The notes below the pieces were generated by a model. It was given only the letters and a program-made list of their open reading frames with translations, was not told where the DNA came from and ran no database searches. Positions 17,212-26,463 of a stretch of DNA of 64,000 nucleotides are shown here, piece by piece. The stretch comes from Methanomicrobium mobile BP (lineage in GTDB: Archaea; Halobacteriota; Methanomicrobia; Methanomicrobiales; Methanomicrobiaceae), in the NCBI RefSeq assembly GCF_000711215.1, contig NZ_JOMF01000004.1, positions 372,001-436,000 on the forward strand. The letters are read 5' to 3'. Numbering within the stretch: position 1 is the first letter of the stretch; each line of letters starts with the position of its first letter. Position numbers and translations under genes: made by a program.

Positions 17212-18765
17212 TCACCTGCCGAATTTGAAAACCTCGGAGAATCTCCACGGCGCAAGGTCCGTCGGAGCAATCTCCTCTTCCATGCCCTCTTCGGTCGGGA
17301 AGGGCTCGGCTGTCGCATCCACCGATACCGCGATGAAATGCATCGAGATATCGTCCATCATATTGATGAGGTTCTTAAAGACCAGATTCGTGCGCAGTAT
17401 CTCGAAGAGCGAGTTCTCGATGGCAAGCGCCTGCTTCGACTTCTCGGGAACATCCGAGAGCTTTGACGCATTCATCGAGCGGATAAGACCTCTGATCTCC
17501 TTGTTCTTCCACAGAACAAGGTCGGACTTCGTGACCACGACCGCGAACTTCTTGTTCGACTTGAAGACGCCGAAGAAGTTCTTGTCCTCCAGATCTATGA
17601 GGGTCTTCATGTAGCCGCCGAACTCCCTGGCAAGCTGGGAATGCCCTTTACGGTTATCCGTAATCTTCTCGCCGTCAACGAGAAAGATGACCTTGCCCGC
17701 CTTTAGGAAGTTGCCGTACATGGTCGCGATGATGACACTCTTCGTAAACTCGGGGTCGAGGAGTTTATCCGCGTGATTAAACTTGATGAACCTCACGAAG
17801 TCCATCGTTCCGGCATTCTTTCTCACCTCGGCGGGCGAGATGTTCATTGCCGCGCTCAGCAGGGATATGGCTCTCTTGAAGTTGATATCGTTGAGCTCGT
17901 CGTAGTATTCGCCGGCATAATCGACAACGGTCCATTTAACCGGAATCAGACCGAACTTCTTTCCCTTCAGTTCATAGATGACCATCTGATAACGGTAAGT
18001 CCTCGGAAGAATCTTGCCGTCAAGCACGATTGAGTAGAGATTGGAGAGCTTGAGGTCGTCGCCGTCGTCGTTGGGGTCGCCCGTAAGCACAACGCCGTCG
18101 TTCGTGTGACCGCGGTTGTAATTATCCGAGATATACTTCCACAGACCCAGAACAAAGTAGGTCTTTCCCGAAGAACGCGGTCCGAAGACAAATATCTCGG
18201 AGGCACGCACGCCGACCGTAATCTTCATGGCTATCCAGTAAAGGATAACCGCAAGGATGATGCCTGCGCCGAAGAAGAATATGCTCTGCGCCGCATACGC
18301 ATCGGTGGCGTCCATGACGGCAAGCGACATCTCGTAGAGAAGGAATCCGATAATCGTCAGGAACAGGACCGTCAGAAGAATCTTGGCGATAAGCGCCAGA
18401 AAGTCATAACGGTTCGTGATTACGGACTTTACAACGGCAACGCCTCCCAAAATGATGCCTATGGAATACATCATGACGAGCAGACTGATGTTTGCCCACG
18501 GGGATATCATCACATAGAAGTAAGGAACCGCCGCAAAGACGATGGCGTAGATGAATCCGTTTATTCGGGAATCCTCATTGAAGAGCATTCCGATTGCGAC
18601 TGCAAAGAATATTCCGCAGAGCAGTTCCACAAATATCGTGAGTTCACCCGGCGCCGGATGCACCTTAAAAACGGGAGCAATCGCGGTAAAGACATATGCC
18701 ACGATTATGCTCAGCGGAAGTGCCGCCAGAAAGTAGATCTTCCTTTTTTTACTGTTTATAATCAT
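17212..18765 (-). CDS. Polytopic membrane GTPase (tubulin-like operon)
   Basis: A 517-residue protein. The first ~180 residues carry about six membrane helices (11-31, 44-62, 70-88, 93-113, 122-145, 160-182). A P-loop NTPase domain follows directly: Walker A GPRSSGKT (195-202), a switch-II-like VDYAGE (281-286) after a WTVVDY strand, and a TKSD guanine-specificity motif (412-415). Motif order and spacing are those of a TRAFAC-class GTPase, with inserts near 215-245 and 300-340. Its ATG overlaps the stop of the 1083-residue tubulin-like gene by 4 bp. A distinct GTPase accompanying FtsZ-like proteins has been described by comparative genomics (Makarova and Koonin, FtsZl families), and this gene fits that description. 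Confidence 0.8.
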   Translation of the reverse strand: MIINSKKRKIYFLAALPLSIIVAYVFTAIAPVFKVHPAPGELTIFVELLCGIFFAVAIGMLFNEDSRINGFIYAIVFAAVPYFYVMISPWANISLLVMMYSIGIILGGVAVVKSVITNRYDFLALIAKILLTVLFLTIIGFLLYEMSLAVMDATDAYAAQSIFFFGAGIILAVILYWIAMKITVGVRASEIFVFGPRSSGKTYFVLGLWKYISDNYNRGHTNDGVVLTGDPNDDGDDLKLSNLYSIVLDGKILPRTYRYQMVIYELKGKKFGLIPVKWTVVDYAGEYYDELNDINFKRAISLLSAAMNISPAEVRKNAGTMDFVRFIKFNHADKLLDPEFTKSVIIATMYGNFLKAGKVIFLVDGEKITDNRKGHSQLAREFGGYMKTLIDLEDKNFFGVFKSNKKFAVVVTKSDLVLWKNKEIRGLIRSMNASKLSDVPEKSKQALAIENSLFEILRTNLVFKNLINMMDDISMHFIAVSVDATAEPFPTEEGMEEEIAPTDLAPWRFSEVFKFGR

Positions 18766-21700
18766 TCGCCGACGGCCTCTTTGATATCCTTGACCGTGTA
18801 TAACTCAAGAATTCTCTTCCTCGCCTCATCCGCGTCTTCCTTGCTTCCCGCCTCGAGATCGGCAATCTCGGCGGCTTCGGTGAGGAGGAGAGTCTTCTCT
18901 CTTACGACATACTTGCCTTCCTGTAAGTAGAGTGCGTGGTGGAGGATATTCTCCTTCGACCTCTCGTACTTCTCCCAGTATCCGCCGCCCGTCGTGAGCG
19001 GAGATATGTTGTCGAGGAAGCTTGCCGCCGCAAAGAAGGTGAGCGAGATCTCCCACGGCTTTGTGTAATTGTGCGAGTTGACCTTGGCGCTGTCATTGCT
19101 CTTTAAGTCGAGCTGCTTTACGAGAGCGCGTCTGAGGTCGCTTCCCTTGTTCTCGGTAAGCTGCGAGAGCCAGTGCGACGGCGATGCCGCAACGAGAGCC
19201 GCCTTGTCAAAGCTCCATCTCTCCGTGCCCGCACTGCCGTATCCTACCGAGATATTGTTGATACCGAGTTTGTGCGAGTCGAGAAGATCCTTGTACTTCC
19301 ACTGGACGATGTTGTAGAGCTTCTCGATCTCCGCCTTGCCTTCCTCGTCGTAGTCGAGGACGGAGAGGTCGGAGTCATCCTTTATGAGCGAGAGCACATT
19401 GGGGTTGATCTCGCCGAACCATGTGCGGTACATTCCCTCGACGGTCGCGTTGCCGCTCCTCCTCTTCTCGTCGATTGCCCTGAGACCGCCCTCATAGCCC
19501 TCGACATTCGCAAGGAACTTCTTTCTGGCATCGAAGGTCTCGCCGATAAGGTCCTCTATGTGCGCAAGGAACTCTATCTGCTGCTGCATATCCTTCTGCG
19601 ACCGGATGAGCGCGTCGATATCCGAGCTTATCTTGTTGTATTTCGCCGTATATCCCTCGCGGGTATTGATTATCTCGGTAAGAGCCTCACGGACATTGGT
19701 GAGAACCGCAACCGTATCGTTTCCGTGGAAGGAGCGGATAAGCTGTGCCTTCTCCTCGGATCCGAGGTTGAACTGGGATATAACCGGCGCCAGCGCGGAC
19801 TCGCGGATTGAACCCAGCTTGGAGTCGTATTCTCTCGAGAGGAACTTCTCCTGTATGAAGACATCGAAGGGGTCGCGGATTGAGATCTTTCCGGGGTGCA
19901 TCTGGGAGATCTTTCTGATTCTCTCCTCCTTCGTCGCCTTTTCGCTGCGGAACATCTCTACATTGAGCTTCTTTCCGAGGAGGCTGTCGGCAAATCCCTG
20001 CTTCTTTGCGACCTTGGTCATATACTCGTTGAAGTAGTAGAGCGAGAGCGATTCGGCAAGATCCTTAAGGTATTCGAAATCTGCCGCGGTCGCATGCTCG
20101 AGTCTCTCGACATCCGCCTGAATCTCTCCGAGCGGCAGTGATTTGAGCCAGTCTTCGCGCTTAATCGGTTTTGCCTTGTTCTTGTCGGCAAGACTGAGCT
20201 TCTCTTTAAGGAGGAAGAGAAGAGCCGCGAACTTGTCGAGGAAGGCGCGTTCGAGATCGTCGATTGCCGCACCGTCGCCGCCTCCGCCCTGACCGAGTGC
20301 GATATAGTCCTCAATCGGTTTCGAAAGGTTGCTTATCTCGGAACGGATTGTGTCGTAGGTCTTTGACTTGAGGTTCTCGACCTCGTCAAGCTCGGTGCGT
20401 CTTGCCTTTATCTTGACGTCAAGCTCGCTGATCTCCGCCTTCAACGCGGACTCGCGTGCCGAGAGGTCGCCCGAGATCTTTCCGAAGTTCTCTTCGCCGC
20501 GGATGAGGTTGACGAAGGCTGTCCTCGCCGATTTTTCGTTGACCTTGAGCGTGGTCTTGTGAAGGTCGCCCATGACCTCCAGAAGCTGGAGGTTCTTCTT
20601 TATCGCCTCGTAAAGCTCCTGATCCTTTGCGTTCTCATGGGGTTTGGACTCGTTCTCGAGCGATTTCTTGAGTCTTGCCACATACTCGATGAGTTTGTCG
20701 TACTCTTTTATCGTCGCTATGTCCTTGAGGTCCTCTGGCATGTTGTTGGAGACCGCGGACTCGATAATCGACTGCGTCTTGAAGTTCAGTAGGTCGGTAA
20801 TGTCGTTCTCCCAGACCTTCTTTACCTTCTCAATCTCTTTCCTGTAGGTATTGACGTCGTCGTGGGTGATCTCGCTGTCGGTCTTGGAGAACTCGTTGGG
20901 ATACGCGTTCACGTTCGTCGCGAAGAAGTCGCCGACCGCCTTTAAGATCTTGCCGCGATTCTCCGACATTCCCGCAAAGGAGTCGATGACATCCTCAAAG
21001 CCCTTCTTGAGCGAACGCAGGTTCTCGACGGGGTATTCTATGACGTGAGAGTCGGCGAAGATGAATCCCGAATAGTCCTTCTTGGCATCGACGATAGCCG
21101 AGATATCCGCCGTGGGCAGATAGAAGGAGTTGATGAACATGTAGGGGAATGCCGAGTCGAACTCGATGACTTCCTGTTTTCTGTCGCCGCCGTCGACGTA
21201 ACCCGTGGGACTCAGTGACGAGACTATGATATAATTGAAGAGCTTGTCGTCCTTCATATTGAGATATTCAATCTCCGAAAGGGCAATGGCGGCGTTGAGC
21301 TGCTCTTTCTCGCCCTCGCTTGCCGCCGGAAGCACGGCAAAGAGCCAGATCTTGGATTCCTGACCTCGTTTCTCCTTGATGTAGCGGGCAAGGTCGATGA
21401 ACATTCCCGAACCCGTGCCGCCGCCGAGACCGACGATAATCGCAACCGGTCCGTGACCCTGGAACGACGGGAACTGCTCTCCGCCCTGCGTGATTGCCTT
21501 ATAGAATACCGCTTTCGAGATGGCACGCCTTCTGTGGACGCCGCCGCCGAAATCATCGACTATGTTCCTGTCGACCTTCTTCAGGGACGCGTATTCGAAA
21601 CCGTATTCGGGATCGTTCATCCACCAGACATCGACGAGCGGTCTCTCGCGGCGGTTCTTCATCTGCTCGCAGATCTTCTCGGACGTGAGCGAGGAGACGC

Positions 21701-22013
21701 GTTCAACATTGGCGAGATCGGGCAGGTGGAAGTGATAGCTCTTTACGCTTCCGCCCATCTGACTGTTCGCCCTCTGCATGGCGCCGACCTTCTTCTCTAC
21801 ATCATCCGCCCTCTGAATATCGGTTTTCCTCTGATTCGAGTCGGTATCGAATGTGTAGAGCGAGAGCCTTTTTCCGTCCGAGAGGAAATGCTCAAGGAAC
21901 CAGTCATGCTCATAGAGATTCGAGATGAGCTTCTTACCGCATCCGCCCACCGCAACTACGGTCAGTTCGTCAGGCATCTGGAACGGTTTTCCTTCAATAA
22001 TATCATCAGCCAT
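18762..22013 (-). CDS. Large tubulin/FtsZ-superfamily protein with coiled-coil insertions
   Basis: A 1083-residue protein. The N-terminal ~330 residues show the tubulin-superfamily nucleotide site: a T1-like VAVGGCGKKLISNL at residues 20-33, an acidic FDTDSNQ loop near 55-61, and the tubulin signature VGLGGGTGSGM at 194-204 (T4). WLFAVLPAA, a downstream strand and NAAIALSEIEYL match the following core. From about 370 to 900 the sequence is mostly charged helix with strong coiled-coil character (for example 520-560 and 760-830), and the final ~150 residues contain aromatic patches. FtsZ is about 370 residues, so this is roughly three times normal size. I see no clear NxDxxD T7 catalytic loop. 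It is probably a filament-forming GTPase acting at the membrane with the GTPase encoded by the next, overlapping gene. Confidence 0.83.
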   Translation of the reverse strand: MADDIIEGKPFQMPDELTVVAVGGCGKKLISNLYEHDWFLEHFLSDGKRLSLYTFDTDSNQRKTDIQRADDVEKKVGAMQRANSQMGGSVKSYHFHLPDLANVERVSSLTSEKICEQMKNRRERPLVDVWWMNDPEYGFEYASLKKVDRNIVDDFGGGVHRRRAISKAVFYKAITQGGEQFPSFQGHGPVAIIVGLGGGTGSGMFIDLARYIKEKRGQESKIWLFAVLPAASEGEKEQLNAAIALSEIEYLNMKDDKLFNYIIVSSLSPTGYVDGGDRKQEVIEFDSAFPYMFINSFYLPTADISAIVDAKKDYSGFIFADSHVIEYPVENLRSLKKGFEDVIDSFAGMSENRGKILKAVGDFFATNVNAYPNEFSKTDSEITHDDVNTYRKEIEKVKKVWENDITDLLNFKTQSIIESAVSNNMPEDLKDIATIKEYDKLIEYVARLKKSLENESKPHENAKDQELYEAIKKNLQLLEVMGDLHKTTLKVNEKSARTAFVNLIRGEENFGKISGDLSARESALKAEISELDVKIKARRTELDEVENLKSKTYDTIRSEISNLSKPIEDYIALGQGGGGDGAAIDDLERAFLDKFAALLFLLKEKLSLADKNKAKPIKREDWLKSLPLGEIQADVERLEHATAADFEYLKDLAESLSLYYFNEYMTKVAKKQGFADSLLGKKLNVEMFRSEKATKEERIRKISQMHPGKISIRDPFDVFIQEKFLSREYDSKLGSIRESALAPVISQFNLGSEEKAQLIRSFHGNDTVAVLTNVREALTEIINTREGYTAKYNKISSDIDALIRSQKDMQQQIEFLAHIEDLIGETFDARKKFLANVEGYEGGLRAIDEKRRSGNATVEGMYRTWFGEINPNVLSLIKDDSDLSVLDYDEEGKAEIEKLYNIVQWKYKDLLDSHKLGINNISVGYGSAGTERWSFDKAALVAASPSHWLSQLTENKGSDLRRALVKQLDLKSNDSAKVNSHNYTKPWEISLTFFAAASFLDNISPLTTGGGYWEKYERSKENILHHALYLQEGKYVVREKTLLLTEAAEIADLEAGSKEDADEARKRILELYTVKDIKEAVGE

Positions 22014-22096
22014 TTTTTTGCTCCGTTTTTGCTTATTTGCTTATTTGGTTATATTCCGATTATTCCGCAACGGGTTTTTTAAATTCCGTTTCAATT

Positions 22097-22870
22097 TCAA
22101 TATTCACTCTGATAGTCCTGCATGTTCTTTGCGCGGATTCCGCCCAGGAACATTCCGACGGCAAAACCGATGACGAGAAGAACTATTCCGATAATGATTG
22201 CCGTCATGAACGGCATCGTTGACTCCTTCGGAAGTTCGGCGTATTTGAGGACTTCGTTTGCCTCATCGGTAAGACCCTTGGAGTAGAGGTCCTGTGCGAG
22301 GACTCTCAGATTTGTATCCGTGATTGCGTTCACACGCGACATAAACTGCGCTTCTCCCGGGATTGTGACCGAGAATGTCTCGGTCGATGCCTGACCGACC
22401 ATGTTGCCGTTTGCGTCAAGCGCCTTTACACTGTAGTAAATGTATCCCGTCTTCTGAGTCTGCCTCGTTGTTACGACAACGCCGTCCACTACCTCAATGG
22501 ATGTGAGAACGGGCACACGTCCCGAGACGCTTACCTTAACGGACTCGGGCAGTCCCCCTTCGGCATTGAGTCTTAAGATCTGATTGTTGACGGAATTGTC
22601 GCCGTCAACGAGAGTAATACCCTCTGTCTCGACCGTCCAGAGAGTCGTTTCCGAAACCGGAATCAGATCGGTGTTCATCTCAATAACAGATGCCTGTTTG
22701 GGAATACCGCTGACAACTACCTGATAATTTACAACAACACCTTCATCCTGCGAATTGAGCAGTTTTTCGCCGGTTACGTCCGCATTTACGGCGGATGCCG
22801 GTATGCACAAGAGCATAACTGATACGATTAATGCGAATATCCAAAGGGATGCTCTGCTATTTATTGACAT
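22097..22870 (-). CDS. Type I membrane protein, first gene of the tubulin-like operon
   Basis: A 257-residue protein with a signal peptide (residues 1-28, ending ASAVNA), a ~190-residue external domain rich in beta strands, a short helical segment (AQDLYSKGLTDEANEVLKYA) and a C-terminal membrane helix at about 222-245, leaving a cytoplasmic tail of about 12 residues. I do not recognise the family. The helix-turn-helix before the membrane resembles, in position and composition, the hairpin before the membrane helix of the PEGA protein at the other end of the operon. It lies 83 bp upstream of the tubulin-like gene on the same strand. A role as membrane receptor for the filament system is inference. 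Confidence 0.72.
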   Translation of the reverse strand: MSINSRASLWIFALIVSVMLLCIPASAVNADVTGEKLLNSQDEGVVVNYQVVVSGIPKQASVIEMNTDLIPVSETTLWTVETEGITLVDGDNSVNNQILRLNAEGGLPESVKVSVSGRVPVLTSIEVVDGVVVTTRQTQKTGYIYYSVKALDANGNMVGQASTETFSVTIPGEAQFMSRVNAITDTNLRVLAQDLYSKGLTDEANEVLKYAELPKESTMPFMTAIIIGIVLLVIGFAVGMFLGGIRAKNMQDYQSEY

Positions 22871-22964
22871 AATGAGAGATTAATTTTTGAATAATTAAAT
22901 ATTTCTTGTACTTTTTCAGTTTATGATCCGCAGATACCCGTTGCAGAATTCCGTATGGGTGTGC

Positions 22965-23055
22965 ATGAGACGGCATGAGACCATCCGAGACCGTATGACC
23001 GTATTGAACTATGTGACCGTATGAGGCACGTATGTGACCTTATGCGACCGTATGG
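22965..23055. repeat. Degenerate GACCGTATG repeats in the permease leader
   Basis: The divergent region before the permease gene contains recurring, imperfect copies of a 9-bp GACCGTATG element (for example around 22990, 23015 and 23047) with related GCATGAGAC and TGTGACC steps. The repeats run right up to the possible start codons, which is why the permease start is uncertain. Confidence 0.55.
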
Positions 23056-24425
23056 GAATGATATATCACATATTAACTGCTAATCTCTCATCTACGCAGA
23101 TCTCAATACTTGTACTTATAGCGGTTCTCGTGCTCATATCCGCCCGAAGTTTCATGCGCAACGGGATTAAGATATGGCATATCATGCTTTGCGGAGCGCT
23201 GGCAGTGCTCATAACGGGGCAGATCTCGGTTCCCGACGCAATCCGTGCAATAAATTACGATGTCATAATTTTTCTTGCGGGAGCGTTCATTGTCGGCAGG
23301 GCACTCTCGGAGAGCGGCGCTTTAAACCCGTATATCGAGAGATTTTTTGCAAATCCGCGGAGTGAGAGAGGGTTTTTCCTTGTTTTCATTGCCGCGGCGG
23401 GTTTCCTATCGGCATTTCTCATGAACGATACCGTGGCAATAATCGGAACGCTCTTTGCGGTCTCGCTCTCGAAAAAGATGAATATCCCCGAGGAGATTCT
23501 TCTTATCACGCTCGCATTCTCGGTTACGACCGGCAGTGTCCTAAGCCCCGTCGGCAATCCGCAGAATCTTCTCATCGCATTATCCGAGGGCTTTGCCGGC
23601 TCTGCGGCATTCGGCGGTCTTTCAGCCTCCGCGAATCCTTTTCTCGTCTTCGGCGCCTACCTCATAGTGCCGACGCTGATCTCCCTTCTCCTCATATATC
23701 CGATATTAAAGCTCTTTTACCCGGATTTTTCCGCCGTCCGCAAAAGCCTCACCGCGACGGAAAAGACGAATCCGGATTCGACAGAAACTTCGGAAGTTGC
23801 GGTTGTCGCCGACGGCAGACTTGCGAAGATTGCCGAGATCTCGCTCGGCGTTCTCGTGCTCATGATACTCCTTAAGGGAGCGGCAAGCTTCTTCAATAAC
23901 TCCTCGCTCATCCAGCTTCCGATGATAGCGGTCGCCGCCGCACTCCCCGTCATTCTGTTCTCCAAATGCCGCTTTGAGATAGTAAAAGGGATAGACTGGG
24001 GAACGATAATATTCTTCGCCGCCATGTTCGTCCTCATGCGGAGTGCATGGGACAGCGGATTTATCCAGAGCATTCTGAATCTCGGAACGGCGGATGCCGG
24101 GTCGCTCTTCACATCGGCATCCGTGATATACGGCTTGGGAATTACGGTCAGCCAGTTTGTCTCGAATGTGCCTTTCGTTGCGCTCTTCCTGCCGCTCATG
24201 GCGGATTCGGGTGCGAATGCCGCGGTCTACATGGCACTGGCGGCGGGAAGCACCCTCGCCGGCAATCTCCTGATATTCGGCGCCGCCTCGAATCTGATAA
24301 TCATACAGAATGCCGAGAGATACGGCAGCACAATCGGTTTCCTTAACTTCGCAAGAGTGGGCATTCCGCTCACGATTGCGCAGTCCACCGTCTTCCTGCT
24401 GTGGTTCTGGATTATCGGCGCATGA
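23052..24425 (+). CDS. SLC13/ArsB/NhaD-type (ion transporter superfamily) permease
   Basis: A 457-residue integral membrane protein with about 11-12 membrane helices, in the ion-transporter superfamily with ArsB, NhaD and CitM. Visible marks are AFIVGRALSESGALNPYIERF, the conserved SAFLMNDTVAIIGT hairpin and its counterpart SVLSPVGNPQNLLIA in the first half. The mirrored second-half motif SQFVSNVPFVALFLPL and GSTLAGNLLIFGAASNLI complete the pair. These two inverted halves bind the anion and coupling ions. The substrate (arsenite, dicarboxylate, sulfate or proton/sodium exchange) cannot be assigned. Possible starts are GTG 23034 and ATG 23052 or 23058; none has a clear ribosome binding site. 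Confidence 0.85.
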   Translation: MGMIYHILTANLSSTQISILVLIAVLVLISARSFMRNGIKIWHIMLCGALAVLITGQISVPDAIRAINYDVIIFLAGAFIVGRALSESGALNPYIERFFANPRSERGFFLVFIAAAGFLSAFLMNDTVAIIGTLFAVSLSKKMNIPEEILLITLAFSVTTGSVLSPVGNPQNLLIALSEGFAGSAAFGGLSASANPFLVFGAYLIVPTLISLLLIYPILKLFYPDFSAVRKSLTATEKTNPDSTETSEVAVVADGRLAKIAEISLGVLVLMILLKGAASFFNNSSLIQLPMIAVAAALPVILFSKCRFEIVKGIDWGTIIFFAAMFVLMRSAWDSGFIQSILNLGTADAGSLFTSASVIYGLGITVSQFVSNVPFVALFLPLMADSGANAAVYMALAAGSTLAGNLLIFGAASNLIIIQNAERYGSTIGFLNFARVGIPLTIAQSTVFLLWFWIIGA

Positions 24426-24533
24426 CTGATTGGTGCATGAAGGAGTAACGCATAAAGGATATGCATGAAGGATTCACGGGAATGACGATTCCCTAAAATT
24501 GACGCTAAACCGATAAAAAAGAATATTTTGGGA

Positions 24534-25040
24534 TTATTTCACGATGACCGTGGCAGACCAGGTCGTGTCATCGGCGGTCTGCTGTTCCCATGAGCGCTTG
24601 TAGATGCCGTTGAGCTTGTAGGTTCCCGTGTTGACGGCCTTAAGCTCCCAGACATGCTCGCCGCCGGCACCGACAAGGGCGGTGTTCGGAGGTACGTATT
24701 CGTCGCTGACTACTTCAAAGCCCGTTGTGTCAAGCTGCCATGTGTAGCCCGTTGTCGGGTTCTCGGCGAGTGTAATCTTTACGATCTCGCCTTTGGAGAC
24801 GGTATTCTCCGAGCCGTTATCGTCTTTCGTCAGGGAAAGTGCCGGTGTATCTTTACCTGTCGCCGTCGGTGCAGCCGAAGGTGCGGCTGTCGGCACTTCG
24901 GTTGCCGCTGCGGTTGCTACTTCCGTAGGTGCGGTTGAAGGTGTCGTCGTCTTCACGGTGTCCGTGCCCGTGCATCCCGCAAATGTGACGCACGCAATAA
25001 GTAAAGCGGCAACTGCCGCCAGACATGTGTATTTGTTCAT
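24534..25040 (-). CDS. Secreted chagasin-type cysteine protease inhibitor, lipoprotein
   Basis: A 168-residue lipoprotein. The signal peptide ends in the lipobox FAGC (Cys at about 22), followed by a Thr/Ala/Pro-rich linker (25-63). The remaining ~100 residues are an inhibitor I42/chagasin domain with the first binding loop NPTTGYTW and a GGEHVWELKA region before a final RSWEQQ element, all on the expected strands. Chagasin-like proteins block papain-family proteases; outside the cell it may protect surface proteins. The first ~35 residues, and the DNA upstream, closely match the neighbouring phosphoglycerate mutase gene. Confidence 0.85.
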   Translation of the reverse strand: MNKYTCLAAVAALLIACVTFAGCTGTDTVKTTTPSTAPTEVATAAATEVPTAAPSAAPTATGKDTPALSLTKDDNGSENTVSKGEIVKITLAENPTTGYTWQLDTTGFEVVSDEYVPPNTALVGAGGEHVWELKAVNTGTYKLNGIYKRSWEQQTADDTTWSATVIVK

Positions 25041-25204
25041 GTTATCACCTTATTAATTGCAGAAAAAATTAGTCATTAATCCTATAAATACAACTCTTTA
25101 ACTTTGATTTTTTTCACAGTCATACGGAACTGTCCGGCGCAATCGGCAAAACTCAAAAAAAACGATAATTGCGGGAAAAATTATTTGAAAATTAATCGGT
25201 CGGC

Positions 25205-26116
25205 TTAATTCTTTGCCGTGCCCTGTTTTGCGACCGCTTCCATCGCGGCTTCAATCTCGTCCTTATCGCCCAGATAGTAATGCCTTATCGGTTTCAGGTT
25301 CTCGTCGAGCTCGTAGACCAGCGGAGATGCCGTGGGTATGTTCACCTGCGATATCTCATCGTCCGAGACATTGTCGAGGATTTTAACGAGCGCCCTTAAG
25401 CTGTTTCCGTGAGCGACTATGAGGATTTTTTTGCCGGATTTAATCTGCGGGCATATCTCGTTCTCCCAGTATGGCTTTACCCTTGCGACCGTGTCCTTCA
25501 GGCTTTCGGTCAGCGGCAGTTCCTCCTTCGGAATCGAAGAATATCGCGGGTCATTTGCGGGATTTCTCTCGTCTTCGGGGGTGAGCGCCGGCGGTGCGAC
25601 CGCATAGCCCCTTCTCCAGACAAATACCTGCTCGTCGCCGTATTCGGCGGCGGTCTCCGCCTTGTTAAGACCCTGAAGCGCCCCGTAATGCCTCTCGTTG
25701 AGTTTCCATGAGCAGGTGACGGGTATCCACATGAGGTTCATCTCGTCAAGCGCAATCCAGAGTGTGCGTATCGCACGCTTTAAGACCGAGGTATATGCCG
25801 CATCAAAGGTATATCCTTCCCTTGAAAGGAGAGCGCCGGCACTGTGCGCCTCTTTTATTCCCTGTTCGGAGATGTCGACGTCGGTCCAGCCCGTGAATCT
25901 GTTCTCTTTATTCCATTGGCTCTCGCCGTGGCGAAGTAAAACTACCTTGTGGATTTTTGCCGTATCCCAATCGGGCTGCACATTCGTGGCGGTCGGGGCG
26001 GTCGGGGCGTCTGAAGGTGCTGCCGTCTTCACGGTGTCCGTGCCCGTGCATCCCGCAAATGCGACAAATGCGATGAGCAAAGCCGCGACTGCCGTCAGAC
26101 ATGTCAATTTATTCAT
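25205..26116 (-). CDS. Cofactor-dependent phosphoglycerate mutase with a lipoprotein leader
   Basis: A 303-residue protein: a 22-residue signal peptide with lipobox FAGC, a ~25-residue Thr/Ala/Pro linker, and a complete ~245-residue dPGM domain. The catalytic site is intact: [10 protein letters not shown] with the phospho-accepting His, [25 protein letters not shown], and the second catalytic His in [12 protein letters not shown]. The enzyme interconverts 3- and 2-phosphoglycerate, normally in the cytoplasm, so a membrane-anchored exported form is odd. The first 35 residues and the upstream DNA nearly duplicate those of the chagasin gene 165 bp downstream. It may act on another external phosphoester, or the leader may have been acquired by a local duplication. 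Confidence 0.87.
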   Translation of the reverse strand: MNKLTCLTAVAALLIAFVAFAGCTGTDTVKTAAPSDAPTAPTATNVQPDWDTAKIHKVVLLRHGESQWNKENRFTGWTDVDISEQGIKEAHSAGALLSREGYTFDAAYTSVLKRAIRTLWIALDEMNLMWIPVTCSWKLNERHYGALQGLNKAETAAEYGDEQVFVWRRGYAVAPPALTPEDERNPANDPRYSSIPKEELPLTESLKDTVARVKPYWENEICPQIKSGKKILIVAHGNSLRALVKILDNVSDDEISQVNIPTASPLVYELDENLKPIRHYYLGDKDEIEAAMEAVAKQGTAKN

Positions 26117-26402
26117 GATATCGCTTCCGTATTGCTTACAAAAGAATTGCCTCCTACCCTATAAATTCAACTGTTTAACATTCATATTTTCAACTTTCAT
26201 ATTTTCACGTTACCGGCGACAGGCAGGCAGGGAAACGGAAGTCAAATCGGGCATGCAAAATATGTTCTCAACTGCGGCACTATGTACAAAAATATACTTT
26301 GATGAATTAAATTATTCCGCGACACTGTCCTTAACCGATAAATACACTGCGCCAAGTTTGACTGCAAAGGACAATTTACCCCGAAAAATAATCGCGATCT
26401 CC

Positions 26403-26414
26403 GAAATATATAAA
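26403..26414 (+). promoter_or_regulatory. TATA-box promoter of trpB2
   Basis: AAATATATAAAT is a good archaeal TATA element. Transcription would begin about 25 bp on, near 26432, leaving a leader of about 30 bases that contains AGGATG as ribosome binding site for the ATG at 26464. Confidence 0.55.
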
Positions 26415-26463
26415 TGCTGAATTCCGCAAAACTGAATTGCTGCACAATTGCAGGATGAAATAT

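Noticed and set aside
25698-26420. 240-codon plus-strand frame over the mutase leader
   Set aside because: Antisense to the phosphoglycerate mutase and its promoter; no domains.
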